17,509 nucleotides of DNA from JAVBLQ01 sp031553435 (lineage in GTDB: Bacteria > Bacteroidota > Bacteroidia > Bacteroidales > Azobacteroidaceae): positions 1 to 17,509 of the forward strand of contig JAVBLQ010000038.1 of the NCBI GenBank assembly GCA_031553435.1, written 5' to 3'. The first letter of the stretch is position 1, and every line of letters begins with the position of its first letter. Positions 1 to 6,254 of this stretch are shown piece by piece. Below the pieces are notes generated by a model. That model searched no databases and had not been told where the DNA came from. It saw nothing but the letters and a program-made list of their open reading frames with translations. The position numbers and the translations under genes were made by a program.

Positions 1-797
1 AATACCTGTATTTTAATGATAAACGAAATACAGATGAAAAGAACGATGCCATGCAGGGGACTTATTTAGGTCCCGATTATTCTGAAAAAGAAATTCAATC
101 GATGAATAAAAAGGTAAAAGCGGCTTATGCACTTTATACGGATTTTGATGAACTAACTCGCTCTATTGCTCAAAAAATTGCAGAAGGAAATGTAATCGGT
201 TGGTTTCAGGGAAGAATGGAGTACGGTCCCAGAGCCTTGGGTAATCGAAGTATTCTCGGAGATGCCCGAAATCCTGAAATGCAGAAAAAACTTAATCTAA
301 AAATTAAGTATAGGGAAGGATTCCGTCCATTTGCTCCATCGGTATTAGCCGAAAAAACATCCGATTACTTTAATCTGTCGGTAGATTCGCCCTATATGCT
401 CTTTACCGCGCCGATTATAGAAAATAGACGAAAGCTCCTTCCTGAACATTTTTATGAAATGACACTTTGGGAAAAATTGCATCTTGGAAGAAGCGACCTT
501 CAGTCTGTTACACATTTAGATTTTTCAGCACGCATTCAAACAGTACACAAAGAAACTAATCCGCGTTATTGGCAGTTGATTAACGCTTTTGAACAACAAA
601 CAGGTTATGCGTTATTGGTCAATACCAGCTTCAATGTACGGGGAGAGCCTATCGTTTGTACACCTTACGATGCTTATCGCTGTTTTATGTGTACAGATAT
701 GGATTATTTAGTAATTGAAAATTTTGTTTACAGCAAAACCAGTCAGCCAGATTGGCAGAATAAAGACAAATGGATGATACAATTTCAACTTGATTAA
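1..797 (+). CDS. Carbamoyltransferase, C-terminal part (5' end outside window)
   Basis: The reading frame is open from base 3, upstream of the first ATG at 51, so this is the 3' end of a longer gene that begins outside the window. The visible protein matches the C-terminal, YrdC-like domain of the NodU/CmcH/TobZ carbamoyltransferases. Family-typical stretches are GWFQGRMEYGPRALGNRSI (about bases 198-254), the FRPFAPSVL stretch after it, HLDFSARIQTV, and LLVNTSFNVRGEPIV near the end. Known members use carbamoyl phosphate and ATP, through carbamoyl-adenylate, to carbamoylate a hydroxyl on a sugar or natural product. The downstream WecE homologue suggests a sugar of a capsule or O-antigen as substrate; that is inference. 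The next gene starts one base after the stop codon, so an operon is likely. The missing N-terminal Kae1-like domain should lie upstream. Confidence 0.9.
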   Translation, partial: YLYFNDKRNTDEKNDAMQGTYLGPDYSEKEIQSMNKKVKAAYALYTDFDELTRSIAQKIAEGNVIGWFQGRMEYGPRALGNRSILGDARNPEMQKKLNLKIKYREGFRPFAPSVLAEKTSDYFNLSVDSPYMLFTAPIIENRRKLLPEHFYEMTLWEKLHLGRSDLQSVTHLDFSARIQTVHKETNPRYWQLINAFEQQTGYALLVNTSFNVRGEPIVCTPYDAYRCFMCTDMDYLVIENFVYSKTSQPDWQNKDKWMIQFQLD

Positions 798-798
798 T

Positions 799-948
799 AT
801 GGATTTTTTAAGAGACCTTTGGTTCTACATGAAAGAACGCAAAAAATTATGGTTATTACCTGTAATACTGATTTTGCTCTTGTTAGGAGTATTTATCGTA
901 TTTGGAGGAAGCAGTGCAATCGCACCGTTTATTTATACCCTATTTTAA
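799..948 (+). CDS. DUF5989 family small membrane protein (49 aa)
   Basis: This short gene starts one base after the carbamoyltransferase stop and ends one base before the next start. The protein begins MDFLRDLWFYMKERKKLWLL, has one strongly hydrophobic segment (about residues 18-36, rich in Leu, Ile and Val), and ends in SSAIAPFIYTLF. I recognise this pattern as the DUF5989 family: about 50 residues, one membrane span, a basic ERKK patch before the span, normally encoded directly after a NodU-type carbamoyltransferase. The molecular role is unknown to me. A membrane anchor or partner for the carbamoyltransferase would fit the fixed gene order, but that is inference. Automatic gene callers often miss it because of its length. 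Confidence 0.85.
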   Translation: MDFLRDLWFYMKERKKLWLLPVILILLLLGVFIVFGGSSAIAPFIYTLF

Positions 949-949
949 A

Positions 950-1309
950 ATGAAAACACATCCAAGCAAAAATATACTGGTTATCTCTACCGGATTTTTG
1001 ATTATTTACCTTATAATCAAACAAGAGTGGCCCTTGTATGTGTCATTAACGATCTCATTGGCAGGAATTGGTTCATCTTATTTATCAAAAAAGATTGACA
1101 CTGTCTGGATGCAACTTTCCAAACTATTGGGAGCTATTTTTCCTAAAATAATATTAACAATCTTTTTTTATGGCATACTGACACCGATAGCATGGTTGTC
1201 AAGAATTTTTGGAGCAAAAGATCCTTTAAAATTAAAAAACACACATCACAGCTATTTTAAAGATACAAATAAACAGTTTGATAAACATTCGTTTGAAAAG
1301 ATTTGGTAA
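950..1309 (+). CDS. SxtJ-family membrane protein
   Basis: I chose the ATG at 950, giving 119 residues that start MKTHPSKNILVISTGF. An in-frame ATG at 902 exists but would overlap most of the last third of the DUF5989 gene, and the 950 start lies one base after that gene's stop. The protein has hydrophobic segments at about residues 9-23, 28-45 and 63-83, then a polar tail containing the family-like DPLKLK stretch. The start, the membrane layout and the position after a carbamoyltransferase and a DUF5989 peptide match the SxtJ family, named from cyanobacterial saxitoxin clusters but widespread in polysaccharide loci. Its function is not established. It is probably an inner-membrane partner of the carbamoyltransferase (inference). 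Confidence 0.8.
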   Translation: MKTHPSKNILVISTGFLIIYLIIKQEWPLYVSLTISLAGIGSSYLSKKIDTVWMQLSKLLGAIFPKIILTIFFYGILTPIAWLSRIFGAKDPLKLKNTHHSYFKDTNKQFDKHSFEKIW

Positions 1310-1321
1310 AATAAAAAACAA

Positions 1322-2467
1322 ATGATCCCATTCAACAAACCCCACATAAGCGGAAAAGAAACCGAGTATATTAAGCAGGCGGTGGCTTTAGGCAAATTAT
1401 CAGGAAACGGATATTTTACCCAAAAATGTCAGTCTTTTTTCGAGCAAAAATATGGGTTCAAAAAATGTTTGCTCACTACTTCTTGTACCGATGCACTGGA
1501 AATGTGCGCCTTATTGGCCGGGATTAAACCCGGAGACGAAGTGATTGTACCTGCTTATGCTTTCGTTTCCACAGCCTTGGCTTTTGTAAGGGAAGGAGCA
1601 AAAATTGTTTTTGCCGATTCCTGCTCTAACCACCCGAACATTGATGCAAATAAAATAGAACTGTTAATCACCCCTCAAACCAAAGCCATTGTCGTTATTC
1701 ATTATGCAGGTGTAGCTTGCGATATGGATAAAATCATGGCTTTAGCAAAAAAATATAATTTATTGGTGATTGAAGATGCTGCCCATGCGATAGATTCTTA
1801 TTATATCTCTCCGGTAACAGGAGAGCAAAAGGCATTGGGAAGTATTGGCCACTTAGCAGCGTTTTCATTTCACGAAACCAAAAATATTATTGCCGGAGAA
1901 GGTGGAATGTTAGTCATTAATGATGAGCGTTTCATTTCCCGTGCCGAAATTATTTGGGAAAAAGGAACCAATCGCGCTGAATTTCTCCGTGGAGGAGTTA
2001 ATAAATATGAATGGAAAGACACGGGATCTTCTTTTCTTCCTTCCGAACTAACGGCCGCTTTTTTATGGGCTCAAATTGAAAATTTGGAAGGCATTCAAAA
2101 CAAGCGGATCTCTATTTGGAACAATTATTACGAAAAATTAAATGCTTTAACATGGAAAAAATACTATACTCTACCCTTTGTTCCTGAGTATGCAACGAAC
2201 AATGCGCATATTTTTTATTTGCTATGTAATTCGCTTGATGAAAGAAGTCTTTTAATTGATTATCTCTTCAGAAATGAAATTCTTTCGGTTTTTCATTATC
2301 TACCTTTACATAAAAGCCACTTTTATAGAAATAAACACAGCGGAAGAGACTTACCCTGTTGCGATAATTTTTCCGACTGTCTGGTAAGGCTACCCTTGTA
2401 CTACGAGCTGAGTACAGAAGAGATTGATAAAATATGTCACACAGTTATTACTTCTTTCAAAAAATGA
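1322..2467 (+). CDS. wecE: dTDP-4-amino-4,6-dideoxygalactose transaminase (WecE/RffA type)
   Basis: A 381-residue PLP-dependent aminotransferase of the DegT/DnrJ/EryC1/StrS fold. It resembles Escherichia coli WecE closely along its length: MIPFNKPHISGKE at the start, the LTTSCTDALEM loop, GDEVIVPAYAFVSTA, HYAGVACDMDKIMALAKKYN, EDAA (Asp152, expected to contact the pyridine nitrogen of PLP), and FSFHETKN with Lys187 as the expected Schiff-base lysine. Family members transfer an amino group from glutamate to dTDP-4-keto-6-deoxy-D-glucose, giving dTDP-4-amino-4,6-dideoxy-D-galactose (dTDP-Fuc4N) for surface glycans. The start lies 12 bases after the SxtJ stop, and length is normal. A related 4-keto-sugar aminotransferase of different product stereochemistry cannot be fully excluded. 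Confidence 0.9.
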   Translation: MIPFNKPHISGKETEYIKQAVALGKLSGNGYFTQKCQSFFEQKYGFKKCLLTTSCTDALEMCALLAGIKPGDEVIVPAYAFVSTALAFVREGAKIVFADSCSNHPNIDANKIELLITPQTKAIVVIHYAGVACDMDKIMALAKKYNLLVIEDAAHAIDSYYISPVTGEQKALGSIGHLAAFSFHETKNIIAGEGGMLVINDERFISRAEIIWEKGTNRAEFLRGGVNKYEWKDTGSSFLPSELTAAFLWAQIENLEGIQNKRISIWNNYYEKLNALTWKKYYTLPFVPEYATNNAHIFYLLCNSLDERSLLIDYLFRNEILSVFHYLPLHKSHFYRNKHSGRDLPCCDNFSDCLVRLPLYYELSTEEIDKICHTVITSFKK

Positions 2468-2538
2468 AGAAAGTACTCCCTTTTTTCAAATTCATGAAAC
2501 CATTACCATATTATTTCTACACAATACTTTGTCAATAA
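2464..2538 (+). other. 24-codon mini-ORF overlapping the wecE stop codon
   Basis: An ATG at 2464 overlaps the wecE stop in an ATGA arrangement typical of translational coupling. It opens a 24-residue frame, MKKVLPFFKFMKPLPYYFYT and four more residues, ending in TAA. The basic-hydrophobic N-terminus could be the start of a membrane protein whose remainder is lost, and in-frame coupling suggests the polysaccharide operon once continued. I could not recognise continuation in any frame downstream. It may equally be chance. Confidence 0.25.
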
Positions 2539-2689
2539 ACGAATGACTATTGCCGAGCCTATTTCAAGGGAAGTATCACTCTGCCGGTAAATCATTTTTG
2601 TGAATAGTCATGAAAAACGGTGGGTGATCTCCATTTTGCCCGACTCCAATTTATATCGTGTAAGTGTGTAAAAATTTGCCACTATTATG

Positions 2690-2785
2690 TTTTCGATTAT
2701 AAAAATATGACACATTCATGTTGCTGATTGTAAATTATTTTCGATTAAACATATGTATAATAAAAATAAGTTGCTGATAATCTAT
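2690..2785. repeat. Two imperfect 48-bp direct repeats
   Basis: TTTTCGATTA occurs at 2690-2699 and again at 2738-2747, and GTTGCTGAT occurs at 2720-2728 and 2770-2778. The two anchors keep nearly the same spacing, so this reads as an old, diverged tandem duplication of about 48 bases. The sequence between the anchors is AT-rich and poorly conserved. Confidence 0.45.
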
Positions 2786-3031
2786 CTTTTTCTCAATAAA
2801 ACTAAAAACCAAACATAAAAAATAGTGTTTTATCGTTACTAACGCTAGTTATGTCGCAGTTTAAGAAAAAATTTTACATTATAGTAACATAAATTTCTAT
2901 GACTAAAACATTGATTTTAACATCTCTTTAATACCCGTGAAATAAAAGCCGATCTCGAGGTACCTTGTTTTTGACAAGTTACAATAATTCGGAAAAATGA
3001 TTCCTTGCATTTTCCACTTGCCTTGTAGTTA

Positions 3032-3064
3032 TTATTCTTCATAAAACTAACTAACATAGTTTTG
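3032..3064 (+). promoter_or_regulatory. Possible Bacteroidota promoter
   Basis: TAGTTTTG at 3057-3064 fits the Bacteroidota -7 consensus TANNTTTG. CTTG at 3032-3035, 21 bases upstream, is a near match to the -33 TTTG. It would transcribe the small frame at 3136 and the exported-protein genes from 3252. A short inverted repeat, TGAAC-ACAAC-GTTCA at 3106-3120, lies downstream and could be a binding site or a leader hairpin. Confidence 0.35.
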
Positions 3065-3135
3065 TTGTTGAAAATATTACTTATTAAGAATTATTTTTTA
3101 TTGTATGAACACAACGTTCATTAAAGAAATCAAAA

Positions 3136-3240
3136 ATGGAGAAAGAAACCGATAGATTTCCCTTGTGTTTGGGGATCTTGTTTGTCGGAGTAGCATTAAA
3201 AACATTGAAAAAGAATAAAGGAAATAAGTACAAATTTTAA
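3136..3240 (+). CDS. Possible small protein (34 aa), unrecognised
   Basis: A 34-codon frame begins MEKETDRFPLCLGILFVGVA, with a short hydrophobic stretch (about residues 9-21), and has a basic C-terminus rich in Lys and Asn. It ends 11 bases before the start of the next gene. Size and composition would fit a one-span membrane peptide, but I recognise no family. A competing frame from the ATG at 3105 is interrupted by a stop after 16 codons, so neither is secure. Confidence 0.25.
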   Translation: MEKETDRFPLCLGILFVGVALKTLKKNKGNKYKF

Positions 3241-3251
3241 TTCTGGAATAT

Positions 3252-3734
3252 ATGAAGAAGTTTATTTTTATCATTTTGGGATTGGCTCTTTTATCAGGAG
3301 TAAAAGCCCAATCAAGGACGCCGGACGACCTGGATATTATCCAGTCTGTTTTCGGAAAAGAAAAAAAGGAACTGGTCAAAACCTATATGGACCTGCAAGG
3401 GAAAGCCGATACTGCATTCTGGCCAATTTACGATGATTATGAAGCTGAACGCAGGGAACTGGTCCGGGAAAAACTGGCTATTCTGGCTCAATATGCTGAT
3501 AATTATGCCATTTTGAATGATGAAATGGTTGACAAGTTGAGCAAAGATGCATTCAGCAACATGAAAAAAACAGACAAGTTGCATGAAAAGTACTACAATA
3601 AAATAAAGAAAGCTATCGGTGCACTCAAAGCATCCAAATTCATGCAAATGGAAATTTATCTCCAACGGACCGTAGAAGCAACAATAATGGATGAAATCCC
3701 TTTCATTGGAGAATTGGAAATCCTTAAACAATAG
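3252..3734 (+). CDS. Exported helical protein, Bacteroidota-specific, function unknown
   Basis: A 160-residue protein with a clear Sec signal peptide: Lys-Lys start, hydrophobic core at residues 4-16, cleavage probably after Ala19 in VKA-Q. The mature part is charged and looks almost wholly alpha-helical. It carries the FWPIYDDYEAER motif (about 57-68), which I associate with small periplasmic proteins common in Bacteroidota. A Spy/CpxP-like periplasmic helical fold is possible but is inference from composition only. It is the first of seven consecutive genes encoding exported products; the next starts 39 bases downstream. Confidence 0.7.
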   Translation: MKKFIFIILGLALLSGVKAQSRTPDDLDIIQSVFGKEKKELVKTYMDLQGKADTAFWPIYDDYEAERRELVREKLAILAQYADNYAILNDEMVDKLSKDAFSNMKKTDKLHEKYYNKIKKAIGALKASKFMQMEIYLQRTVEATIMDEIPFIGELEILKQ

Positions 3735-3773
3735 AGAGATAATCATTTAGTATTAAATTTAAAATGAAATTTT

Positions 3774-4406
3774 ATGAACATTAAAATCAAACTTGGGTTA
3801 TACACCCTGTTTTTAGTTTTATTTTTCGCTTCATGCGAAACTTATCCGGGTTATGACGACTACGTAACAGAACAATTAGTTACCATAACCAGTTATGATG
3901 AATCCGCTGATTTTGTGGATTACAGTACATTCAGCGTATCTGACGAAATTGTGATAGTAGATAACAACAGCGTTCAGAAAGTAAAAGCTTCATCCAGTCC
4001 GGAGCTTCAGAAGCTATACAACGATGTAAAAAGTAATGTTGCCGACCTCGGTTATGCTTACCAGGAAGGTATCGACGCTGATCTGGGTGTGATCATCACG
4101 CTAATGGAAACCACGACTGTAATAGTGAGCTATCCCTGGTGGTGGTATGGCTATTGCGATTGGTATTTCTGGGATTGTGGTTATTATCCTTATTATCCCT
4201 ATCCTTATCCTGTAGTAGTTGGAGGATATAGTGCCGGAACAGTTACGATGGACATGTTTGATTTGAAGAGCCAATCAGGAACAATGAAACCGGCAGTTTG
4301 GACAGGTATTGTCAGAGGACTGATTACCGGCGACCATACGGATGCTGAAATAAGTTCCGCTATTTCGGATTGCTTTTCACAAACAATTCCTTTCCAGAAT
4401 AAATAA
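3774..4406 (+). CDS. DUF4136 lipoprotein with aromatic-rich insert
   Basis: A 210-residue lipoprotein. The signal peptide ends in the lipobox FFAS-C, so Cys21 should be lipidated. The following ETYPGYDDY carries acidic residues, compatible with outer-membrane and possibly surface sorting in Bacteroidota. The layout matches DUF4136: a beta strand with YSTFSV (51-56), a central helix (SPELQKLYNDVKSNVADLGY, about 75-94), the ADLGVIITL strand (102-110), then the TVTMDMFDLKS strand and a PAVWTGIVRGLITG segment near the end. Odd here is the insert at about 119-152, which is dominated by Trp, Tyr, Pro and Gly with two Cys (128, 135). DUF4136 function is unknown. It sits 29 bases before the next gene, within the exported-protein cluster. 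Confidence 0.8.
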   Translation: MNIKIKLGLYTLFLVLFFASCETYPGYDDYVTEQLVTITSYDESADFVDYSTFSVSDEIVIVDNNSVQKVKASSSPELQKLYNDVKSNVADLGYAYQEGIDADLGVIITLMETTTVIVSYPWWWYGYCDWYFWDCGYYPYYPYPYPVVVGGYSAGTVTMDMFDLKSQSGTMKPAVWTGIVRGLITGDHTDAEISSAISDCFSQTIPFQNK

Positions 4407-4435
4407 TGAGTATTAATATAAAAAAATAATAACAC

Positions 4436-5056
4436 ATGAAAAAATATATAGTATGTCTGATTACGCTAGGACTAAGCATGTTAGCTGATTTACAGGCTCA
4501 AAACAAACAGTATTATAACCTGGGATGGGAAGTAGGAATTCCTGTCGGAAGTTTTTCTGATTACATTTCTTCGGCAAGTTTACGGGGTGGATATTTTTCC
4601 GGAAATATTTTTGTAACAGATGCGGTTTCTGTTGGTTTCAAATTCGGATATAACTCCTATCATGAAAATATGCCACGGCAAACCTGGTACATGGAATATG
4701 GTACGGCAATTACAGCTTCATCCTATAACTACTCTACACAGGCTCCCGTACAAGTGGGTGCATACTACCATTTCAAAACAAATGGACAAATAGAACCGTA
4801 TGTCGGATTGGGCCTGGGCGTCAACTACATTACCGAAGAAACTTTTGTACAGGATCTGGAAATTTATGACAACCAGTGGGCATTCCTGATGACTCCCGAA
4901 GTTGGATTGAGATACCAGTTCAAAAATCTACCTATTGGAATCACCTTGAAAGCGGCTTACAATCAAAATTTTAACTCCTATATTTTTTGGGGAGCAGAGT
5001 ATGACAACATACGGACGTTAAACCTGGGACTTTCTGTAGGATGGACTATCAGGTGA
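4436..5056 (+). CDS. Small outer-membrane beta-barrel protein
   Basis: A 206-residue protein with a Sec signal peptide (cleavage likely after LQA, near residue 21). The mature part has alternating polar and aromatic strands with Gly-rich turns: GWEVGIPVGSFSDYI, VSVGFKFGYNSY, PVQVGAYYHF, EPYVGLGLGVNYI, TPEVGLRYQF, GITLKAAYN, LNLGLSVGWTIR. This is the pattern of an 8-stranded barrel of the OmpW/OmpX/opacity type (outer-membrane beta-barrel domain). Such proteins are structural or transport-related; no substrate can be inferred. It is followed by a hairpin at 5070-5103, so the first three genes may form their own transcription unit. Confidence 0.75.
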   Translation: MKKYIVCLITLGLSMLADLQAQNKQYYNLGWEVGIPVGSFSDYISSASLRGGYFSGNIFVTDAVSVGFKFGYNSYHENMPRQTWYMEYGTAITASSYNYSTQAPVQVGAYYHFKTNGQIEPYVGLGLGVNYITEETFVQDLEIYDNQWAFLMTPEVGLRYQFKNLPIGITLKAAYNQNFNSYIFWGAEYDNIRTLNLGLSVGWTIR

Positions 5057-5069
5057 TCTGACGCTCATG

Positions 5070-5110
5070 AGAGCCTGATAGCTTTCAACTACTGTCAGGC
5101 TCTTATCCTT
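5070..5110 (+). terminator. Hairpin after the small barrel gene, possible terminator
   Basis: AGAGCCTGATAG (5070-5081) pairs with CTGTCAGGCTCT (5092-5103) through 12 base pairs, including one G-T, around a 10-base loop. It is followed by TTATCCTTTG, which is T-rich but not a clean T tract. It lies 13 bases after the stop at 5056, as expected of a terminator or attenuator. A TTTG at 5109-5112 could start a new, weak promoter for the next gene. Confidence 0.5.
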
Positions 5111-5155
5111 TGATGATATTGGAATTAAAGTTCTATTTATATAAAAGATCGGTAT

Positions 5156-6220
5156 ATGAAACAATTACAAAACTGTTTTTTCCTGTTATGCCTGTATGTC
5201 TTTTCTATTTCTACTATTTCTGCAGAAGATGCTGATACTCTGAAGGCGTATAGAAAACCAGGGATTGCCGCTGTTCCTGATTTGTGTTTCGACCGTTCGA
5301 GGGGATTTGGCGGAGGTGGTACTGTGATGCTGATGCTTTATCTGGATCAGAAAAACAGGCAAACCCCTGCTTCCCAATTTTCGATTACCGGAGAATATAC
5401 AAGTAAAAAAGATTGGATGGCATTCGCTAATGCCCGGATGTATTTCAAAGACGACTGGTTCCGGCTGACATTGGTTGGCGGTTACTTTAACTCGAACTTT
5501 CAGACATACAAAACACTGGGTACCGATCAGATAGAAGTTCCTTACAACACCCATGGGGGTATCTTTTTTATTGATCCGGCTGTACGTGTCTATAACAGAT
5601 TTTATATAGGAGTCAGCGGACAATACTACAAGTCTCATTTGACTTTTGATGATCCTGATTTCAGTACGGAAAACTCAGATAGTTATCTGAATGCAATCGG
5701 TTCCAGTATTATGTATGATTCGAAAGATGACCAGAATTTTCCAACGAAAGGGCTGATGGCTATATTTTTCTACAAAAATTTTCCGGCATGGCTTTCCAAT
5801 GATAGTACATTCAATAAACTCGGCTTGTTTGTCAATTATTATCATTCACTAAGGTATGATATGGTATTGGCTTCCCGGTTAGCTTTGAAAGCGGCGGTTG
5901 GAAATGATGTGCCTTTCGTGGCGCAAAGTTATGTAGGAAATAAAGATATCCGTGGCTACTCTCAAGGAGAGTATCGTGGAGATCAAACTTATGCCGTACA
6001 ATCGGAATTCCGCTGGAACTTTTATAAGAAATGGGGGGCTGTAGGCTTCTTCGGGTTGGCAATAGCGCATAGTCCCGGTTATACAAGTCCATTATTGCCC
6101 GGCGGAGGTGTTGGCCTGAGATACAGGGTACTGCCACGATATAAAATGAATATCGGGGTTGATGCAGCATTGGGTAAAAATGACTGGGGACTTTATTTCA
6201 GGATTGGAGAAGCATTTTGA
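5156..6220 (+). CDS. BamA/TamA-like outer-membrane barrel protein (bacterial surface antigen family)
   Basis: A 354-residue protein with a signal peptide (cleavage probably after ISA, residue 23) and no room for POTRA domains, so it is essentially a barrel. It shows the Omp85-type layout: strands with long loops, YDSKDDQNFPTKGLM (187-201; the family's conserved D-x-RD-x-x-x-P-x-x-G region), the IRGY tetrad at 265-268 corresponding to the (V/I)RGF/Y lid-lock motif, and a terminal Phe, typical of outer-membrane proteins. Full Omp85 proteins insert or translocate proteins or lipids across the outer membrane. This short, POTRA-less version could be a secretion pore for a neighbour or a structural barrel (inference). 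It lies 34 bases before the triple-repeat protein gene, which suggests linked function. Confidence 0.8.
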   Translation: MKQLQNCFFLLCLYVFSISTISAEDADTLKAYRKPGIAAVPDLCFDRSRGFGGGGTVMLMLYLDQKNRQTPASQFSITGEYTSKKDWMAFANARMYFKDDWFRLTLVGGYFNSNFQTYKTLGTDQIEVPYNTHGGIFFIDPAVRVYNRFYIGVSGQYYKSHLTFDDPDFSTENSDSYLNAIGSSIMYDSKDDQNFPTKGLMAIFFYKNFPAWLSNDSTFNKLGLFVNYYHSLRYDMVLASRLALKAAVGNDVPFVAQSYVGNKDIRGYSQGEYRGDQTYAVQSEFRWNFYKKWGAVGFFGLAIAHSPGYTSPLLPGGGVGLRYRVLPRYKMNIGVDAALGKNDWGLYFRIGEAF

Positions 6221-6254
6221 GTTTTATGGATTCGCAAATTTTAAATAATCATAT

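Larger units (their letters stand above)
2539..3135. other. AT-rich intergenic stretch after the polysaccharide cluster
   Basis: About 600 bases without a convincing gene on either strand. It holds a 9-bp inverted repeat (ATGACTATT at 2543-2551 and AATAGTCAT at 2603-2611), a pair of imperfect 48-bp direct repeats (2690-2785), a small CTTGT/ACAAG hairpin near 2964-2980 and a possible promoter at 3032-3064. No transposase remnant was recognisable. The stretch separates the polysaccharide genes from the exported-protein cluster. Confidence 0.6.

Noticed and set aside
902..949. Upstream start (ATG 902) for the SxtJ-family gene
   Set aside because: It would overlap the DUF5989 gene by 47 bases, and the family normally begins MKTHP-like, as from ATG 950.
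2543..2611. 9-bp inverted repeat ATGACTATT/AATAGTCAT as a terminator of the polysaccharide operon
   Set aside because: The 51-base loop, lack of extension of the stem and lack of a T tract make it a poor terminator; kept only as a note in the intergenic entry.
3105..3221. Possible broken gene in the frame from ATG 3105, with one internal stop
   Set aside because: The two halves (16 and 20 residues) resemble no family I know; one stop in so short a frame is expected by chance.
3312..3746. A 144-codon frame on the - strand opposite the first exported-protein gene
   Set aside because: It is antisense to a protein with a clear signal peptide and coding pattern; the translation is rich in Phe, Cys and His without any recognisable domain.
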